Assembly: GCA_030147805.1 (NCBI GenBank)
Contig: JASBUR010000037.1
Location: forward strand, 62,001 to 126,000
DNA length: 64,000 bases
Origin: Sphingomonadaceae bacterium
GTDB taxonomy: Bacteria; Pseudomonadota; Alphaproteobacteria; Sphingomonadales; Sphingomonadaceae
Direction of reading: 5' to 3'
Shown here in pieces: positions 49,369-58,278 of the stretch; positions within the stretch are counted from its first letter, which is position 1; the number at the start of each line of letters is the position of its first letter. The position numbers and the translations under genes are program-made. The notes below the pieces were generated by a model that saw only the letters and a program-made list of their open reading frames with translations, was not told the DNA's origin and searched no databases.

Positions 49369-50772
49369 ATGCGCCATTTCCTCGCCCCGATCGCTGCCCT
49401 CGTCCTGATCGCCCCGGCGGCGGCGCAGGATCCGCCCGTCGCGCCGCATCTTCGTGCGCTTGCCGCCGGCTACAAGGCGGCGTTCCTGTGCAGCGGGCTG
49501 TTCAACGCCGGCCAGACCGAGGCGCAGGTGGCGGCCGACGACCTGACGGGGGCCTATCCCGAATATCGGCCGCTGCTGTCGGCGCTGACCGCGACGGTCG
49601 ACCGTGGCGCGAAAACCGTGTCGGTGCGGTTTGCCGACGACCTGCCGCCGCGCATCGCCGCGTGGCGACCGCATCTCGGCTGCGCGCAGCTGCCGACGGG
49701 GGCGGATCCCGCCGCCGTCGCCCACCTGCCGAGGCTGACGGCAGAGGCGCCCGCCGCGACCGACGCGCTCGCCTGGCCGATGGGCGATGCGAAGGCCGAG
49801 GCGAGGCTGCCGCGTACCGCCGCCGCGCGGCTCGACGCGGCGATGGCGGCGGCGTTCGATCGCGCCGCCTATGGCCAGACCAGCGAGACCACGGCGGTGA
49901 TGATCGTCAAGGACGGTCGCATCGTCGGCGAGCGCTACCGCGCCGGCTACGACCGGCACACCCCGCAGCGCACCTGGTCGGCGGCGAAGAGCCTGACCGG
50001 CACGCTGATCGGCGTCGCCGTGCAGCAGCGGCTGATCGACGTCAGGCAGCCGGCGCCGATTCCCGAGTGGCAGGCGCCCGGCGACCCGCGCGCGGAAATC
50101 ACCACCGAAAATCTGCTCCACATGGCGAGCGGGCTGTGGAGCGCGACGGCGGGCAACCGCACCGACGACATCTATTTCGGCGGGACGAGCGTCACCGAAC
50201 AGGCGACCGGCCTGCCGCTCGAGGCGAAGCCGGGCACGCGCTGGCGCTATGCCAACAACGACACGCTGCTCGCGGCGCGGGCGCTGCGCCACCGGCTCGG
50301 CGACGGCGACCGCGCGCTCGCCTTCCCGTTCACCGATCTGCTGTGGAAGATCGGCATGCGCCGCACCTTCCCGGAGACCGACTGGCAGGGCAATTTCATC
50401 CTGTCGAGCCAGGTGTGGACGACGGCGCGCGACCTGGCGCGGCTGGCGCTGCTCTACCAGAACGACGGCGTCTGGGCCGGCGAGCGGCTGCTGCCCGAGG
50501 GCTGGGCGCGCTACGTCGCGACGCCGGCGCCGGCGCAGCCGGTCGGGCGCCCCGGCGGCGAGGGCTATGGCGCGCAATTCTGGCTGCTCGGCGGTATCGA
50601 GGGCCTGCCCGACGATACCTACGCGATGCAGGGCAACCGCGGGCAATATGTGGTGATCGTGCCGTCGGAAAAGCTCATCGTCGTCCGCCGAGGCTTCGAC
50701 GCGATCGGCGGCGGCGCCGGCTTCGATGCCGCCAAATTCACCGCCGCGGTGCGGGCCGCGCTCGGCAATTAA
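49369..50772 (+). CDS. exported serine hydrolase (beta-lactamase/class C family)
   Basis: A 467-residue protein with a signal peptide (FLAPIAALVLIAPAAAQ). The penicillin-binding fold has the nucleophile motif SAAKS (Ser204, Lys207), the Tyr motif RYANND, and a C-terminal YAMQGNRGQYVVIVPSEKLIVV in place of the HxG/KTG strand. ITTENLLHMASGLW is the usual third landmark. Likely an esterase or D-amino-acid peptidase rather than a true beta-lactamase. Unlike the remnant at 32789-33253 it is complete. Confidence 0.83.
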   Translation: MRHFLAPIAALVLIAPAAAQDPPVAPHLRALAAGYKAAFLCSGLFNAGQTEAQVAADDLTGAYPEYRPLLSALTATVDRGAKTVSVRFADDLPPRIAAWRPHLGCAQLPTGADPAAVAHLPRLTAEAPAATDALAWPMGDAKAEARLPRTAAARLDAAMAAAFDRAAYGQTSETTAVMIVKDGRIVGERYRAGYDRHTPQRTWSAAKSLTGTLIGVAVQQRLIDVRQPAPIPEWQAPGDPRAEITTENLLHMASGLWSATAGNRTDDIYFGGTSVTEQATGLPLEAKPGTRWRYANNDTLLAARALRHRLGDGDRALAFPFTDLLWKIGMRRTFPETDWQGNFILSSQVWTTARDLARLALLYQNDGVWAGERLLPEGWARYVATPAPAQPVGRPGGEGYGAQFWLLGGIEGLPDDTYAMQGNRGQYVVIVPSEKLIVVRRGFDAIGGGAGFDAAKFTAAVRAALGN

Positions 50773-50790
50773 TCACAGGGGAGACCAAGA

Positions 50791-51081
50791 ATGATCGGTG
50801 TCATCGCAACGTTGAAGGTCCAGGACGGAAAGCAGGCCGAGTTCGAGGCGATCTTCGCCGAGCTGGGGGCGCAGGTCCGCGCCAACGAGCCGGGCAACCA
50901 TGCCTATCAGCTCTGCAAGAGCCGGACCGATCCGACGAGCTACAAGGTGCTCGAGCTCTATGCCGACGAGGAGGCGCTGAAGGCGCATGGCGCCTCGGCG
51001 CATTTCAAGGCGGCCGGGCCCAAGCTCGCGGGCGTGCTCGGCGGCCGTCCCGAGGTCGAATATCTCGACGGGGTCGGCTGA
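50791..51081 (+). CDS. antibiotic biosynthesis monooxygenase (ABM) family protein
   Basis: A 96-residue dimeric ferredoxin-like-fold protein: MIGVIATLKVQDGKQAEFEA, NEPGNHAYQLCKSRTDPTSYKVLELYADEEALKAHGASAHFK (the conserved His). Related to quinol monooxygenases such as YgiN. It starts 18 bases after the serine hydrolase behind GGGGAGACC, so the two probably form an operon. Confidence 0.85.
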   Translation: MIGVIATLKVQDGKQAEFEAIFAELGAQVRANEPGNHAYQLCKSRTDPTSYKVLELYADEEALKAHGASAHFKAAGPKLAGVLGGRPEVEYLDGVG

Positions 51082-51086
51082 CCGGT

Positions 51087-52088
51087 TCAGGCCACGAAGC
51101 GCAGGCGGACGCGCGAGCTGCCCGCGGGCGGCAGATCGACCTCGCCGCCGAGCTGGCTGGCGAGCCCGCGCACGATCTTGAGCCCCAGGCTACCCTTGCT
51201 GGCGACGGTGGGGGCGGCCGGCAAGCCCGGGCCGTCGTCGTGCATCGTCAGCTCGCAGCTGCGATCGGCAGCGCAGGTCAGTCTCAGCGTGATGGTGCCG
51301 CCCTCGGTGCCGCGGATGCCGTGCTTGAGCGCGTTGGTCGCGACCTCGGTGACGAACAGCGACAGCGCGGTGAGCCGGGGCAGGTCGAAGCGCACGTCGT
51401 CGGCGGCGACGTCGATCGTCACCGCGCCCGCCGCCGAACCGGCGACGAGGTCGGCGAGCAGGTCGCGCAGATAGGCCTCGGTCGGCAGGTCGACGACGGC
51501 GGGGTCGTAGAGCTTGCGGTGCAGCCGCGCCATCACCTCGAGCCGGTGGACGGCGTCGTCGAACACCTCGCCGGCCCGCGCCGGCTCCGCGACGACGCGG
51601 CGCTTCTGCATCATCAGCAGCCCGCTGACGATCGCCAGATTGTTGGCGACGCGGTGCTGGAGCTCGGCAAACATCGTGCGCTGGCGCTCGACGAGACCGG
51701 CGCTCAGGTTGCGCTCGGCGTCGAGGCGTTCGGTGGCGCGGACCATCGCGTCGATGATCAGGATGTCGATGACGACGATGAACACGAAGAAGCCGAGCCC
51801 GACCGCGCCGTTGCCGTCGACGACGAAGCTGTCGGCGGGCGGGATGAAAAAATACCAGGCGGCGAGCCCCGACATCAGCGCGCACAGCGCGCCGGCGCGC
51901 ATTCCCGACAGAAAGGCGGTGATGATGATCGCCGGAAAGAAGGTGATGAACGGATAGCCCGGCGGCAGGTGGCCGGCGATGGCGAATCGCGTCGCGAGCG
52001 CCGCCCCGAAGCTGGCGAACGCCAGCCCATAGGCCAGCACGGCCTGCCGCCGGAACGCGCGGCGAAGCGTGAGAAAGAACGAGAGCAC
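51087..52088 (-). CDS. DUF4118 sensor histidine kinase (HisKA_2/HWE type)
   Basis: A membrane histidine kinase of about 333 residues. The N-terminal DUF4118-like region has four helices (LAYGLAFASFGAALATRFAIA, GYPFITFFPAIIITAFLSGMRAG, LMSGLAAWYFFIPP, FFVFIVVIDILIIDAMV). HisKA_2 has ELQHRVANNLAIVSGLLMMQKRRV with the phosphorylatable His, and the ATPase has FVTEVATNALKHGI, DDGPGLP and GSLGLKIVRGLASQLGG. Such kinases often feed the general stress response. The start is uncertain: GTG 52088 is chosen because the only upstream candidates (GTG 52169, TTG 52181) lie in an operator-like palindrome. Confidence 0.8.
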   Translation of the reverse strand: MLSFFLTLRRAFRRQAVLAYGLAFASFGAALATRFAIAGHLPPGYPFITFFPAIIITAFLSGMRAGALCALMSGLAAWYFFIPPADSFVVDGNGAVGLGFFVFIVVIDILIIDAMVRATERLDAERNLSAGLVERQRTMFAELQHRVANNLAIVSGLLMMQKRRVVAEPARAGEVFDDAVHRLEVMARLHRKLYDPAVVDLPTEAYLRDLLADLVAGSAAGAVTIDVAADDVRFDLPRLTALSLFVTEVATNALKHGIRGTEGGTITLRLTCAADRSCELTMHDDGPGLPAAPTVASKGSLGLKIVRGLASQLGGEVDLPPAGSSRVRLRFVA

Positions 52089-52160
52089 GGCATGCTGTAG
52101 CGGTACGGCGACGCCGCGTCGATGACTTCGACGCGCCGGCGCCCTTGACCTCGCGCCAAC

Positions 52161-52183
52161 TATTGGCACTATGAGTGTCAATA
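52161..52183. promoter_or_regulatory. operator-like inverted repeat before the dehalogenase operon
   Basis: TATTGGCAC (52161-52169) and GTGTCAATA (52175-52183) pair at eight of nine positions around TATGA, 10 bases before ATG 52194. The layout fits a TetR- or GntR-type operator. The binding protein is not in the window. Confidence 0.5.
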
Positions 52184-52193
52184 ATCACTGGGG

Positions 52194-53093
<900 letters not shown>

Positions 53094-53098
53094 TCGCG

Positions 53099-53539
53099 AT
53101 GCAGGTCACCAACCAGCTCTACCCGACCGAGCCGGCGCAGCTCGCCGAGATGATGAAGCCGGGTCCCGCCGGCCCGATCTTCATGATCAATCTGCTCAAG
53201 TTCCGCGATCGTGCCGCCTATGAGGACGGCCGTGCCTGCGACCTGTCGGGGCGCGAGGCCTATATGATCTACGGCCGGGCGGTGACCGCGTTGCTGCCCA
53301 AATTCGGCGGCCGGGCGCTGTTCGCCGGCGACGTCACCCACCTGACGCTCGGGCTCGTCGAGGAACTGTGGGACGAGGTGGCGGTCGCCAGCTATCCCGA
53401 CCGCGCGGCGCTCGTCGCGATGTCGATGTCCGACGAATGGCGCGAGATCGCCGTCCACCGCACCGCCGGCCTCGCCGGCCAGCTCAACATCGAGACGGTG
53501 GCGAGCGCCGGTACCGCGGGCTGGCGCAGCGACGGCTGA
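53099..53539 (+). CDS. DUF1330-family protein
   Basis: A 146-residue protein with the ferredoxin-like pattern of DUF1330: GPIFMINLLKFRDRAAYEDG, GREAYMIYGRAVTALLPKFGGRALFAGDVTHLTLG, ELWDEVAVASYPDRAALVAMSMSDEWREIAVHRTAGLAGQLNIE. Role unknown. It is co-oriented and almost contiguous with the haloalkane dehalogenase, suggesting an accessory role in the same pathway. Confidence 0.78.
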   Translation: MQVTNQLYPTEPAQLAEMMKPGPAGPIFMINLLKFRDRAAYEDGRACDLSGREAYMIYGRAVTALLPKFGGRALFAGDVTHLTLGLVEELWDEVAVASYPDRAALVAMSMSDEWREIAVHRTAGLAGQLNIETVASAGTAGWRSDG

Positions 53540-53549
53540 GCCCGGCCCG

Positions 53550-53574
53550 GGAACGCGCGGCGGCGCGATCGGTT
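53550..53574 (+). promoter_or_regulatory. possible general-stress (EcfG-type) promoter
   Basis: GGAAC (53550-53554), 17 bases, GTT (53572-53574), placed 28 bases before ATG 53603 with AAAAGGAG in the leader. Geometry is good, but the match is short. Confidence 0.4.
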
Positions 53575-53602
53575 GGTGAGGTCCGCTGAAAAGGAGCCTC
53601 CC

Positions 53603-53992
53603 ATGTCGATCCACGAGATGATCTCGCGCCACCCCGATGTCGCCGGCAACCCCAACGAGGCGCTCGCCGCCGCGGCGCGGCACGCGATGTTCTGCGCGCT
53701 GATGTGCACCTCCTGCGCCGACGCGTGCGTCGCCGAGGAGATGGACATGGCGCAGTGCATCCGCAGCTGCCTCGACTGCGCCGACGTCTGCACGGCTACC
53801 GCGCGGCTGGCGGTGCGCCGCACCGGGCAGAATGTCGAGGTGCTGCGCGCGATGCTGGCGCTGTGCGCCGACGTCTGCGAGTCCTGCGCCGCCGAATGCG
53901 AGCGTCATGCGCATGGCCATTGCGAGCTGAGCGCCCGGATGTGTCGCGAATGCGCCGCCGATTGCCGCGCCGCGCTGCCGACGGTGAATTAA
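53603..53992 (+). CDS. four-helix-bundle copper-storage-like protein (Csp type)
   Basis: A 129-residue protein with 16 cysteines, many as CxxxC or CxxC pairs along predicted helices (MFCALMCTSCADACVAEEM, QCIRSCLDCADVC, LCADVCESCAAEC, HCELSARMCRECAADC), plus several Met and His. This is the pattern of copper storage proteins, whose bundle core binds many Cu(I) ions. No signal peptide is visible, so it is the cytosolic (Csp3-like) kind. ATG 53603 follows AAAAGGAG. Confidence 0.87.
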   Translation: MSIHEMISRHPDVAGNPNEALAAAARHAMFCALMCTSCADACVAEEMDMAQCIRSCLDCADVCTATARLAVRRTGQNVEVLRAMLALCADVCESCAAECERHAHGHCELSARMCRECAADCRAALPTVN

Positions 53993-54001
53993 CTGCGAAC
54001 C

Positions 54002-54042
54002 GCGTGGCGAGAGGCGCCAATCATTGGCGTTCTTCGCCACGC
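54002..54042. terminator. strong two-part stem-loop after the copper-storage gene
   Basis: The outer arms GCGTGGCGA (54002-54010) and TCGCCACGC (54034-54042) and the inner arms CGCCAAT (54015-54021) and ATTGGCG (54023-54029) are all perfect. It lies 10 bases after the stop. No T-run follows. Confidence 0.55.
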
Positions 54043-54181
54043 CCGCCTTCCCGCCGATTATGGTGATTTCTAGAGAATATATCCTTATTTCAAAGCACTA
54101 TGCGTGCAGCGAGAATTTGGCACGGCGCTTGCTCTTCTCCAGGCATCGGTGAATTTCTCACCGACATGATGGAGACAGACC

Positions 54182-54289
54182 ATGTTTTTCGCTTCCGATT
54201 TCGGCCGCAGCCTGTTCGTTTCGTTCGGCTCGGTGTTCGTCGCCGCGACCCTGCTCGCCGCGGCGATCGCCCCGTCGATCGTCGCCTGA
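54182..54289 (+). CDS. 35-residue membrane protein upstream of PspC
   Basis: MFFASDFGRSLFVSFGS then VFVAATLLAAAIAPSIVA, one membrane span. ATG follows GATGGAGACAGACC. It lies 36 bases before the PspC gene and the two share an AT-rich upstream region (54050-54150), so they probably form one transcript. It is too short for normal gene callers; function unknown, perhaps an envelope-stress partner. Confidence 0.6.
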   Translation: MFFASDFGRSLFVSFGSVFVAATLLAAAIAPSIVA

Positions 54290-54325
54290 GCGATCGCCAC
54301 CCCACGCTTCATAGGAGAAGTTGAT

Positions 54326-54544
54326 ATGAATGTTTCGGGCCGCAAGCTCTACCTCGACAAGGGGTCGGCCAAGCTGCTCGGCGTCTGCGCCGGACTCGCG
54401 GAGTTCCTCGGCGTCGACACGCTCTGGGTCCGCCTGGCGTTCGTCGCGGCGACCCTCTTCGGATCGGGCCTGCCGCTGCTCGCCTACCTCGTCGTCGCGA
54501 TGGTGGTCGAGGCCAAGCCGGCGGGCACCGCGGTCCAGCCCTGA
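54326..54544 (+). CDS. PspC-domain protein
   Basis: A 72-residue single-domain PspC protein: KLYLDKGSAKLLGVCAGLAEFLGVDTLWVRLAFVAATLFGSGLPLLAYLVVAMVVEAKP. The first half is the amphipathic PspC motif, the second a membrane helix. PspC proteins belong to phage-shock/envelope-stress responses; solo versions are common in alphaproteobacteria. Followed by a hairpin terminator. Confidence 0.88.
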   Translation: MNVSGRKLYLDKGSAKLLGVCAGLAEFLGVDTLWVRLAFVAATLFGSGLPLLAYLVVAMVVEAKPAGTAVQP

Positions 54545-54548
54545 CGAC

Positions 54549-54568
54549 ACGGGGGCTTCGGCCCCCGT
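54549..54568 (+). terminator. TTCG-tetraloop hairpin after pspC
   Basis: ACGGGGGC-TTCG-GCCCCCGT, a perfect 8-bp stem with a very stable tetraloop, five bases after the stop. No T-run follows. Confidence 0.6.
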
Positions 54569-54652
54569 CCGCCCCCGCCGCGCGCCGAAAAGGGTCGACG
54601 GGCACGGCCGCGCCCGGCAGAAGCGCCTGACAGCAACGGCCACGAGGCAGTC

Positions 54653-55387
54653 ATGGCGACCCAGGGACCCGACAACGCCGTCAACATCGCGCTGCTCGTC
54701 GACGCCGACAACGCCTCGGCCGCGAGCCTCGACCCCGTGCTCACCGTCCTTGCCGAACTCGGCACCGTCAACATCCGCCGCGTCTACGGCAACTGGAGCA
54801 AGGCGGGGCTGAAGGGCTGGTCCGAGCTGACGCATCAATATGCGCTCGAGCCGCACCAGCAGTTCGACGTTACCAAGGGCAAGAACGCCACCGACATGAA
54901 GATGACGATCGACGCGATGGACCTGCTGTTCAGCGGGCGCGTCGGCGGCTTCGGCATCATGTCGTCGGACAGCGACTTCGCGCCGCTGGTGATGCGGCTG
55001 CGCCAGGACGGCATCCCGGTCTACGGCTTCGGCACCGCGCGCACGCCGGTGTCGTTCCGCCAGGCCTGCACGCGCTTCATCGACGTCGCCGCGCTGGTCG
55101 CGCCGCCCGCCGAGCCCGCGGCCGCCGGCACGCCGCGCGCCCCCAAGAAAAAGCCCAAGATCGACACCGAGGTCGTCGAGCTGCTGATCGATGCGCTCGG
55201 CGCCTCGAAGCGCGACGAGCGCGGCTTCGCCAGCCTCAACGAGGTCGGCCAGCGCGCCAACAACCGCTCGTCGTTCGACGCGCGCAACTATGGCTTCACC
55301 CGGCTGTCCGACCTCGTCGAGGCGATCCCCAATTTCGCCACCGAGAAGCGCGAGGACGGTCGTGTGTTCGTGAAGCGGCTGCGCTAG
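54653..55387 (+). CDS. NYN-domain nuclease with OST-HTH/LOTUS-like C-terminus
   Basis: A 244-residue protein. The NYN (PIN-like) nuclease core has IALLVDADNASAASL, KNATDMKMTIDAMDLLFSG and FGIMSSDSDFAPLVMRLRQDG, giving the acidic metal site. After a Pro/Lys linker, residues 165-244 (VVELLIDALGASKRDERGFASLNEVGQRANNRSSFDARNYGFTRLSDLVEAIPNF) form the OST-HTH RNA-binding domain. The order is that of the LabA/MARF1 group. It is likely an RNA-targeting enzyme. Confidence 0.87.
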   Translation: MATQGPDNAVNIALLVDADNASAASLDPVLTVLAELGTVNIRRVYGNWSKAGLKGWSELTHQYALEPHQQFDVTKGKNATDMKMTIDAMDLLFSGRVGGFGIMSSDSDFAPLVMRLRQDGIPVYGFGTARTPVSFRQACTRFIDVAALVAPPAEPAAAGTPRAPKKKPKIDTEVVELLIDALGASKRDERGFASLNEVGQRANNRSSFDARNYGFTRLSDLVEAIPNFATEKREDGRVFVKRLR

Positions 55388-55397
55388 CCTGCGGCCC

Positions 55398-56414
55398 ATG
55401 CAGATCTTCTTCGACCGCCGCCAGCTGGCGCACGCGCCCGCGCTCGAACTCCACAACGGCGGCTGGACCGCGCATGCCGAGAAGCCGTCGCGCGCCGAGA
55501 TCGTCTGCGCGCGGCTCGGCGCCTGCGAGCCGGTGCGCGACTTCGGGCGGGCGCCGCTCGCGCGCGTGCACACCCCCGATTACCTCGACTTCCTCGAAAG
55601 CGCGCACGCGCGCTGGGTCGCGGCGGGGCGGGAGGGCGACGCGGTCGGCTATACCTGGCCGGTGGTCCGCCGCCGCCCGCTCGACCTCGAGCGCATCGAC
55701 GCGCTGCTCGGGCGCTACAGCTACGATGCCGGCACGCCGATCACCGCCGACAGCTGGGACGCCGCCTATTGGGGGGCGCAGACCGCCCTGTCGGCGCTGG
55801 CGCCGCTGCTCGACGGCTCGGCGACGACGAGCTTCGCGCTGTGCCGCCCACCCGGCCACCATGCCGGCGCCGACTATCTCGGCGGCTATTGCTACCTCAA
55901 CAACGCCGCGGTCGCCGCGCAGGCGGCGCGCGACGCCGGCCATGCCCGCGTCGCGATCCTCGACATCGACTATCACCACGGCAACGGCACGCAGGACATC
56001 TTCTGGGAGGACGGCAGCGTCTTCTTCGCGTCGATCCACGCCGACCCGGCGACCGACTATCCCTTCTTCTGGGGGCACGCGGACGAGGCGGGCGAGGGCG
56101 CCGGGGAGGGGGCGACGCTCAACCTGCCGCTGCCGCGCGGCACGCGGCTTCCCGCCTATCTCGACGCGCTCGAGCGTGCGCTCGCCGCGATCGCGGCGTT
56201 CGCGCCGAGCCTGCTCGTGCTGTCCTTCGGCGCCGACACCTTCGAGGGCGATCCGATCTCGCACTTCGCCATCACGCGGGTCGACTATACGACGATCGGC
56301 GCGCGCATCGCCGCGACGGGGCTGCCGACGCTGATCGTGATGGAGGGCGGCTATGCCGTCACCGAGCTCGGCGACAACGTCGCGTCGCTGCTCGACGGCT
56401 TCACGGCGCGCTGA
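55398..56414 (+). CDS. histone-deacetylase-family hydrolase (acetylpolyamine amidohydrolase-like)
   Basis: A 338-residue zinc deacetylase: LCRPPGHHAGADYLGGYCYLNNAAVAAQAA (the His-His dyad), VAILDIDYHHGNGTQDIFWED (Asp and His metal ligands), VFFASIHADP, LLVLSFGADTFEGDPI (Asp ligand) and VMEGGYAVTELGDNV. In bacteria such enzymes deacetylate acetylated polyamines or other amides. It begins 10 bases after the NYN gene, so the two may be cotranscribed. Confidence 0.87.
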   Translation: MQIFFDRRQLAHAPALELHNGGWTAHAEKPSRAEIVCARLGACEPVRDFGRAPLARVHTPDYLDFLESAHARWVAAGREGDAVGYTWPVVRRRPLDLERIDALLGRYSYDAGTPITADSWDAAYWGAQTALSALAPLLDGSATTSFALCRPPGHHAGADYLGGYCYLNNAAVAAQAARDAGHARVAILDIDYHHGNGTQDIFWEDGSVFFASIHADPATDYPFFWGHADEAGEGAGEGATLNLPLPRGTRLPAYLDALERALAAIAAFAPSLLVLSFGADTFEGDPISHFAITRVDYTTIGARIAATGLPTLIVMEGGYAVTELGDNVASLLDGFTAR

Positions 56415-56550
56415 ACGCGACCTTCCCGGCCCGGTCGGCGCCCTCGGCGAGCACCATCCGCCCGCTCGGCACACGCACGGCGCCGCCACGATGGCCCACA
56501 GCCGCAGGTCGCGCGTTCAAGCTGCTCGTCATTCAAGAGGAGCGTCGCGC

Positions 56551-56961
56551 ATGAGCATCTTCGGCAACATCATGGACAAGATCTTCCGCCGCGGCAGCGC
56601 CAAGGCCGCGCCGGCCGCGCCGGCCGCGGCGCCGCAGGCCGCTCCGGCGGTGCCGCGCCAGGCGACGCCCGCGGTGACGGCGCCGGTCAGCGCCGCCCCG
56701 GCGCCCGTCGACGTCGAGGCGGTGCTGACCGAGCTGGCGGCAGCGAAGGGCGGCGGCGGCAATTGGCGGAGCTCGATCGTCGACCTGTTGAAGCTGCTCG
56801 ACCTCGATTCGAGCCTCGCCGCGCGCAAGGAGCTCGCCGAAGAGCTCAAGGTGAACGCCGGCGACCATGGCTCGGCCGAGCAGAATATCGCGCTGCAGAA
56901 GGCGGTGATGCGCCAGCTCGCCGCCAACGGCGGCACCGTTCCCGCCAGCCTGCGCGACTGA
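56551..56961 (+). CDS. DUF3597-family protein
   Basis: A 136-residue protein. MSIFGNIMDKIFRRG at the N-terminus is followed by an Ala/Pro-rich linker (residues 20-50). The DUF3597 core is VDVEAVLTELAAAKGGGGNWRSSIVDLLKLLDLDSSLAARKELAEELKVNAGDHGSAEQNIALQKAVMRQLAANGG. The family resembles the YidB-like fold; role unknown. ATG 56551 follows AGAGGAGCG. Confidence 0.85.
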   Translation: MSIFGNIMDKIFRRGSAKAAPAAPAAAPQAAPAVPRQATPAVTAPVSAAPAPVDVEAVLTELAAAKGGGGNWRSSIVDLLKLLDLDSSLAARKELAEELKVNAGDHGSAEQNIALQKAVMRQLAANGGTVPASLRD

Positions 56962-57189
56962 GGTGACGACGCCGGACGAAGCGGCGCAGCGCCTGCGGCT
57001 GGCGAGCTTCGCGCAGCCTCCGGCCGACATCTTCGAGCCCGACGACGCCCGGCTATCACCCCGACGCGACCGTTCGGCGATCTGCTCCCCGGCAACGGAC
57101 TCGACGGCAGCCGCGACGTCGACGCCTGACGCGACGGCGGCGAACGGGCTTGCTATGCTGGCGGACGACAGGCGCGGAGAAAGACGGCG

Positions 57190-57369
57190 ATGGCTGAGAA
57201 ATTCGAGCGGCACCGGCAGCCGTGGACCGGCGCCGAGGTCGACAAGCTGCACACGCTCGCCAAGAAGGGCATGGCGCTGAAGGCGATCGCCAAGGCGCTG
57301 ACGCGCAGCGAGGAATCGGTGAAGGACCGTGCCAAGGCCGACGGCCTCAGCATCGCGCGGCTGCGCTAG
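57190..57369 (+). CDS. 59-residue SANT/Myb-like helix-turn-helix protein
   Basis: MAEKFERHRQPWTGAEVDKL, then HTLAKKGMALKAIAKALTRSEESVKDRAKADG and LSIARLR. The W..AEVDKLHTLAKKG...IAKALTRSEESVKDRA pattern matches small Myb/SANT-like helix-turn-helix proteins of alphaproteobacteria, probably DNA binding. It is followed after eight bases by another small gene behind AGGAGG, giving a two-gene unit. Confidence 0.7.
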   Translation: MAEKFERHRQPWTGAEVDKLHTLAKKGMALKAIAKALTRSEESVKDRAKADGLSIARLR

Positions 57370-57377
57370 GAGGGCCC

Positions 57378-57524
57378 ATGTCGATCGACGACCAGATCAT
57401 CGAGACGCCCGACGGGCCGATGACCTATGGCGAGTGGAAGAAGAAGAATCCGGTGCAGCTGCCGTCGCGCCGGACGAAGGGCAAGGACCTGCCGCTGAAG
57501 GTCAAGCGCTTCACCGAAAAATGA
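57378..57524 (+). CDS. 48-residue basic protein
   Basis: MSIDDQIIETPDGPMTYGEW then KKKNPVQLPSRRTKGKDLPLKVKRFTEK, highly basic at the C-terminus. AGGAGGGCCC precedes the ATG, one of the best ribosome-binding sites here. It is coupled to the helix-turn-helix gene. Function unknown. Confidence 0.6.
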   Translation: MSIDDQIIETPDGPMTYGEWKKKNPVQLPSRRTKGKDLPLKVKRFTEK

Positions 57525-57621
57525 GCAGGGCCGCGCGGATGCATCCTCGGGAAAGGCGATGGCCGCAGCCGCTTCGCGATCGCGGCGGCGCAGCGCCCAC
57601 CGCCAGAACGGCGCGGCCAGC

Positions 57622-58236
57622 ATGAGTCGCAACCATGGCTTGGGCGTCGCCGCCGGTCTGATCGCCGCGGGATTTGCCTGGTCGCTGCTCGCGCCGGGAC
57701 CGCTGCCGGGCGACGTCGCGATCACGCAGGGGCTGCAGCGCCTTCTGGGCAGCGCGCCGGGCTGGGCGACGGCGGTGACCGATCTCGCCAAAATTCCGAC
57801 GGCCTGGGCGATGCTGGCGCTCGCCGCCGCGCTGGCGGGCGCGCTTCGCGGCTGGCGCGCCGCCGCGGCGGCGGGCGTGGCGTTCGCGGCGGCGCATGCC
57901 GTCGACAAGCTGCTGCGCTGGGTGGCCTACGCGCCGCGACCGACCGCCGATCTCGTGGCCGTGGCCTCGCCCGCCAGCTCGTCGGGGCTTCCGTCGACCT
58001 TCGGCCTCGTCTTCGGCGCGCTGTTCGGTCTGCTTCTCCTCGCCGCCGCGGGCCGCCGGGACGCGCGCGCCGGGGCGATCGCCGGGATCGGCGCGGCGCT
58101 GCTGACCGTCGGCTTTCTCGCGCGGGTGACGCTCGGCGGACATTGGCCGAGCCAGATGCTGCTCTCGATCGCCCTCGGGACGCTCGTCGCCGCGGTCGCG
58201 CTCGCGCTCCTCGGCGCGCGGCGCCGGCGGGGGTGA
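57622..58236 (+). CDS. PAP2-like membrane protein with degenerate active site
   Basis: A 204-residue protein with five or six helices and the PAP2 layout. The three phosphatase motifs are altered. YAPRPTADL keeps the RP of KxxxxxxRP. SSSGLPSTFGLVFG has Phe where PSGH has the catalytic His. RVTLGGHWPSQML keeps Arg and His but has Gln for the Asp. It is therefore probably not a normal lipid phosphatase and may bind rather than hydrolyse. ATG 57622 was chosen over a longer arginine-rich start. Confidence 0.72.
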   Translation: MSRNHGLGVAAGLIAAGFAWSLLAPGPLPGDVAITQGLQRLLGSAPGWATAVTDLAKIPTAWAMLALAAALAGALRGWRAAAAAGVAFAAAHAVDKLLRWVAYAPRPTADLVAVASPASSSGLPSTFGLVFGALFGLLLLAAAGRRDARAGAIAGIGAALLTVGFLARVTLGGHWPSQMLLSIALGTLVAAVALALLGARRRRG

Positions 58237-58278
58237 CGCGGTCGCTTTGCCGGGGCGGCGTCCCGAGCGCTCCTGGCG

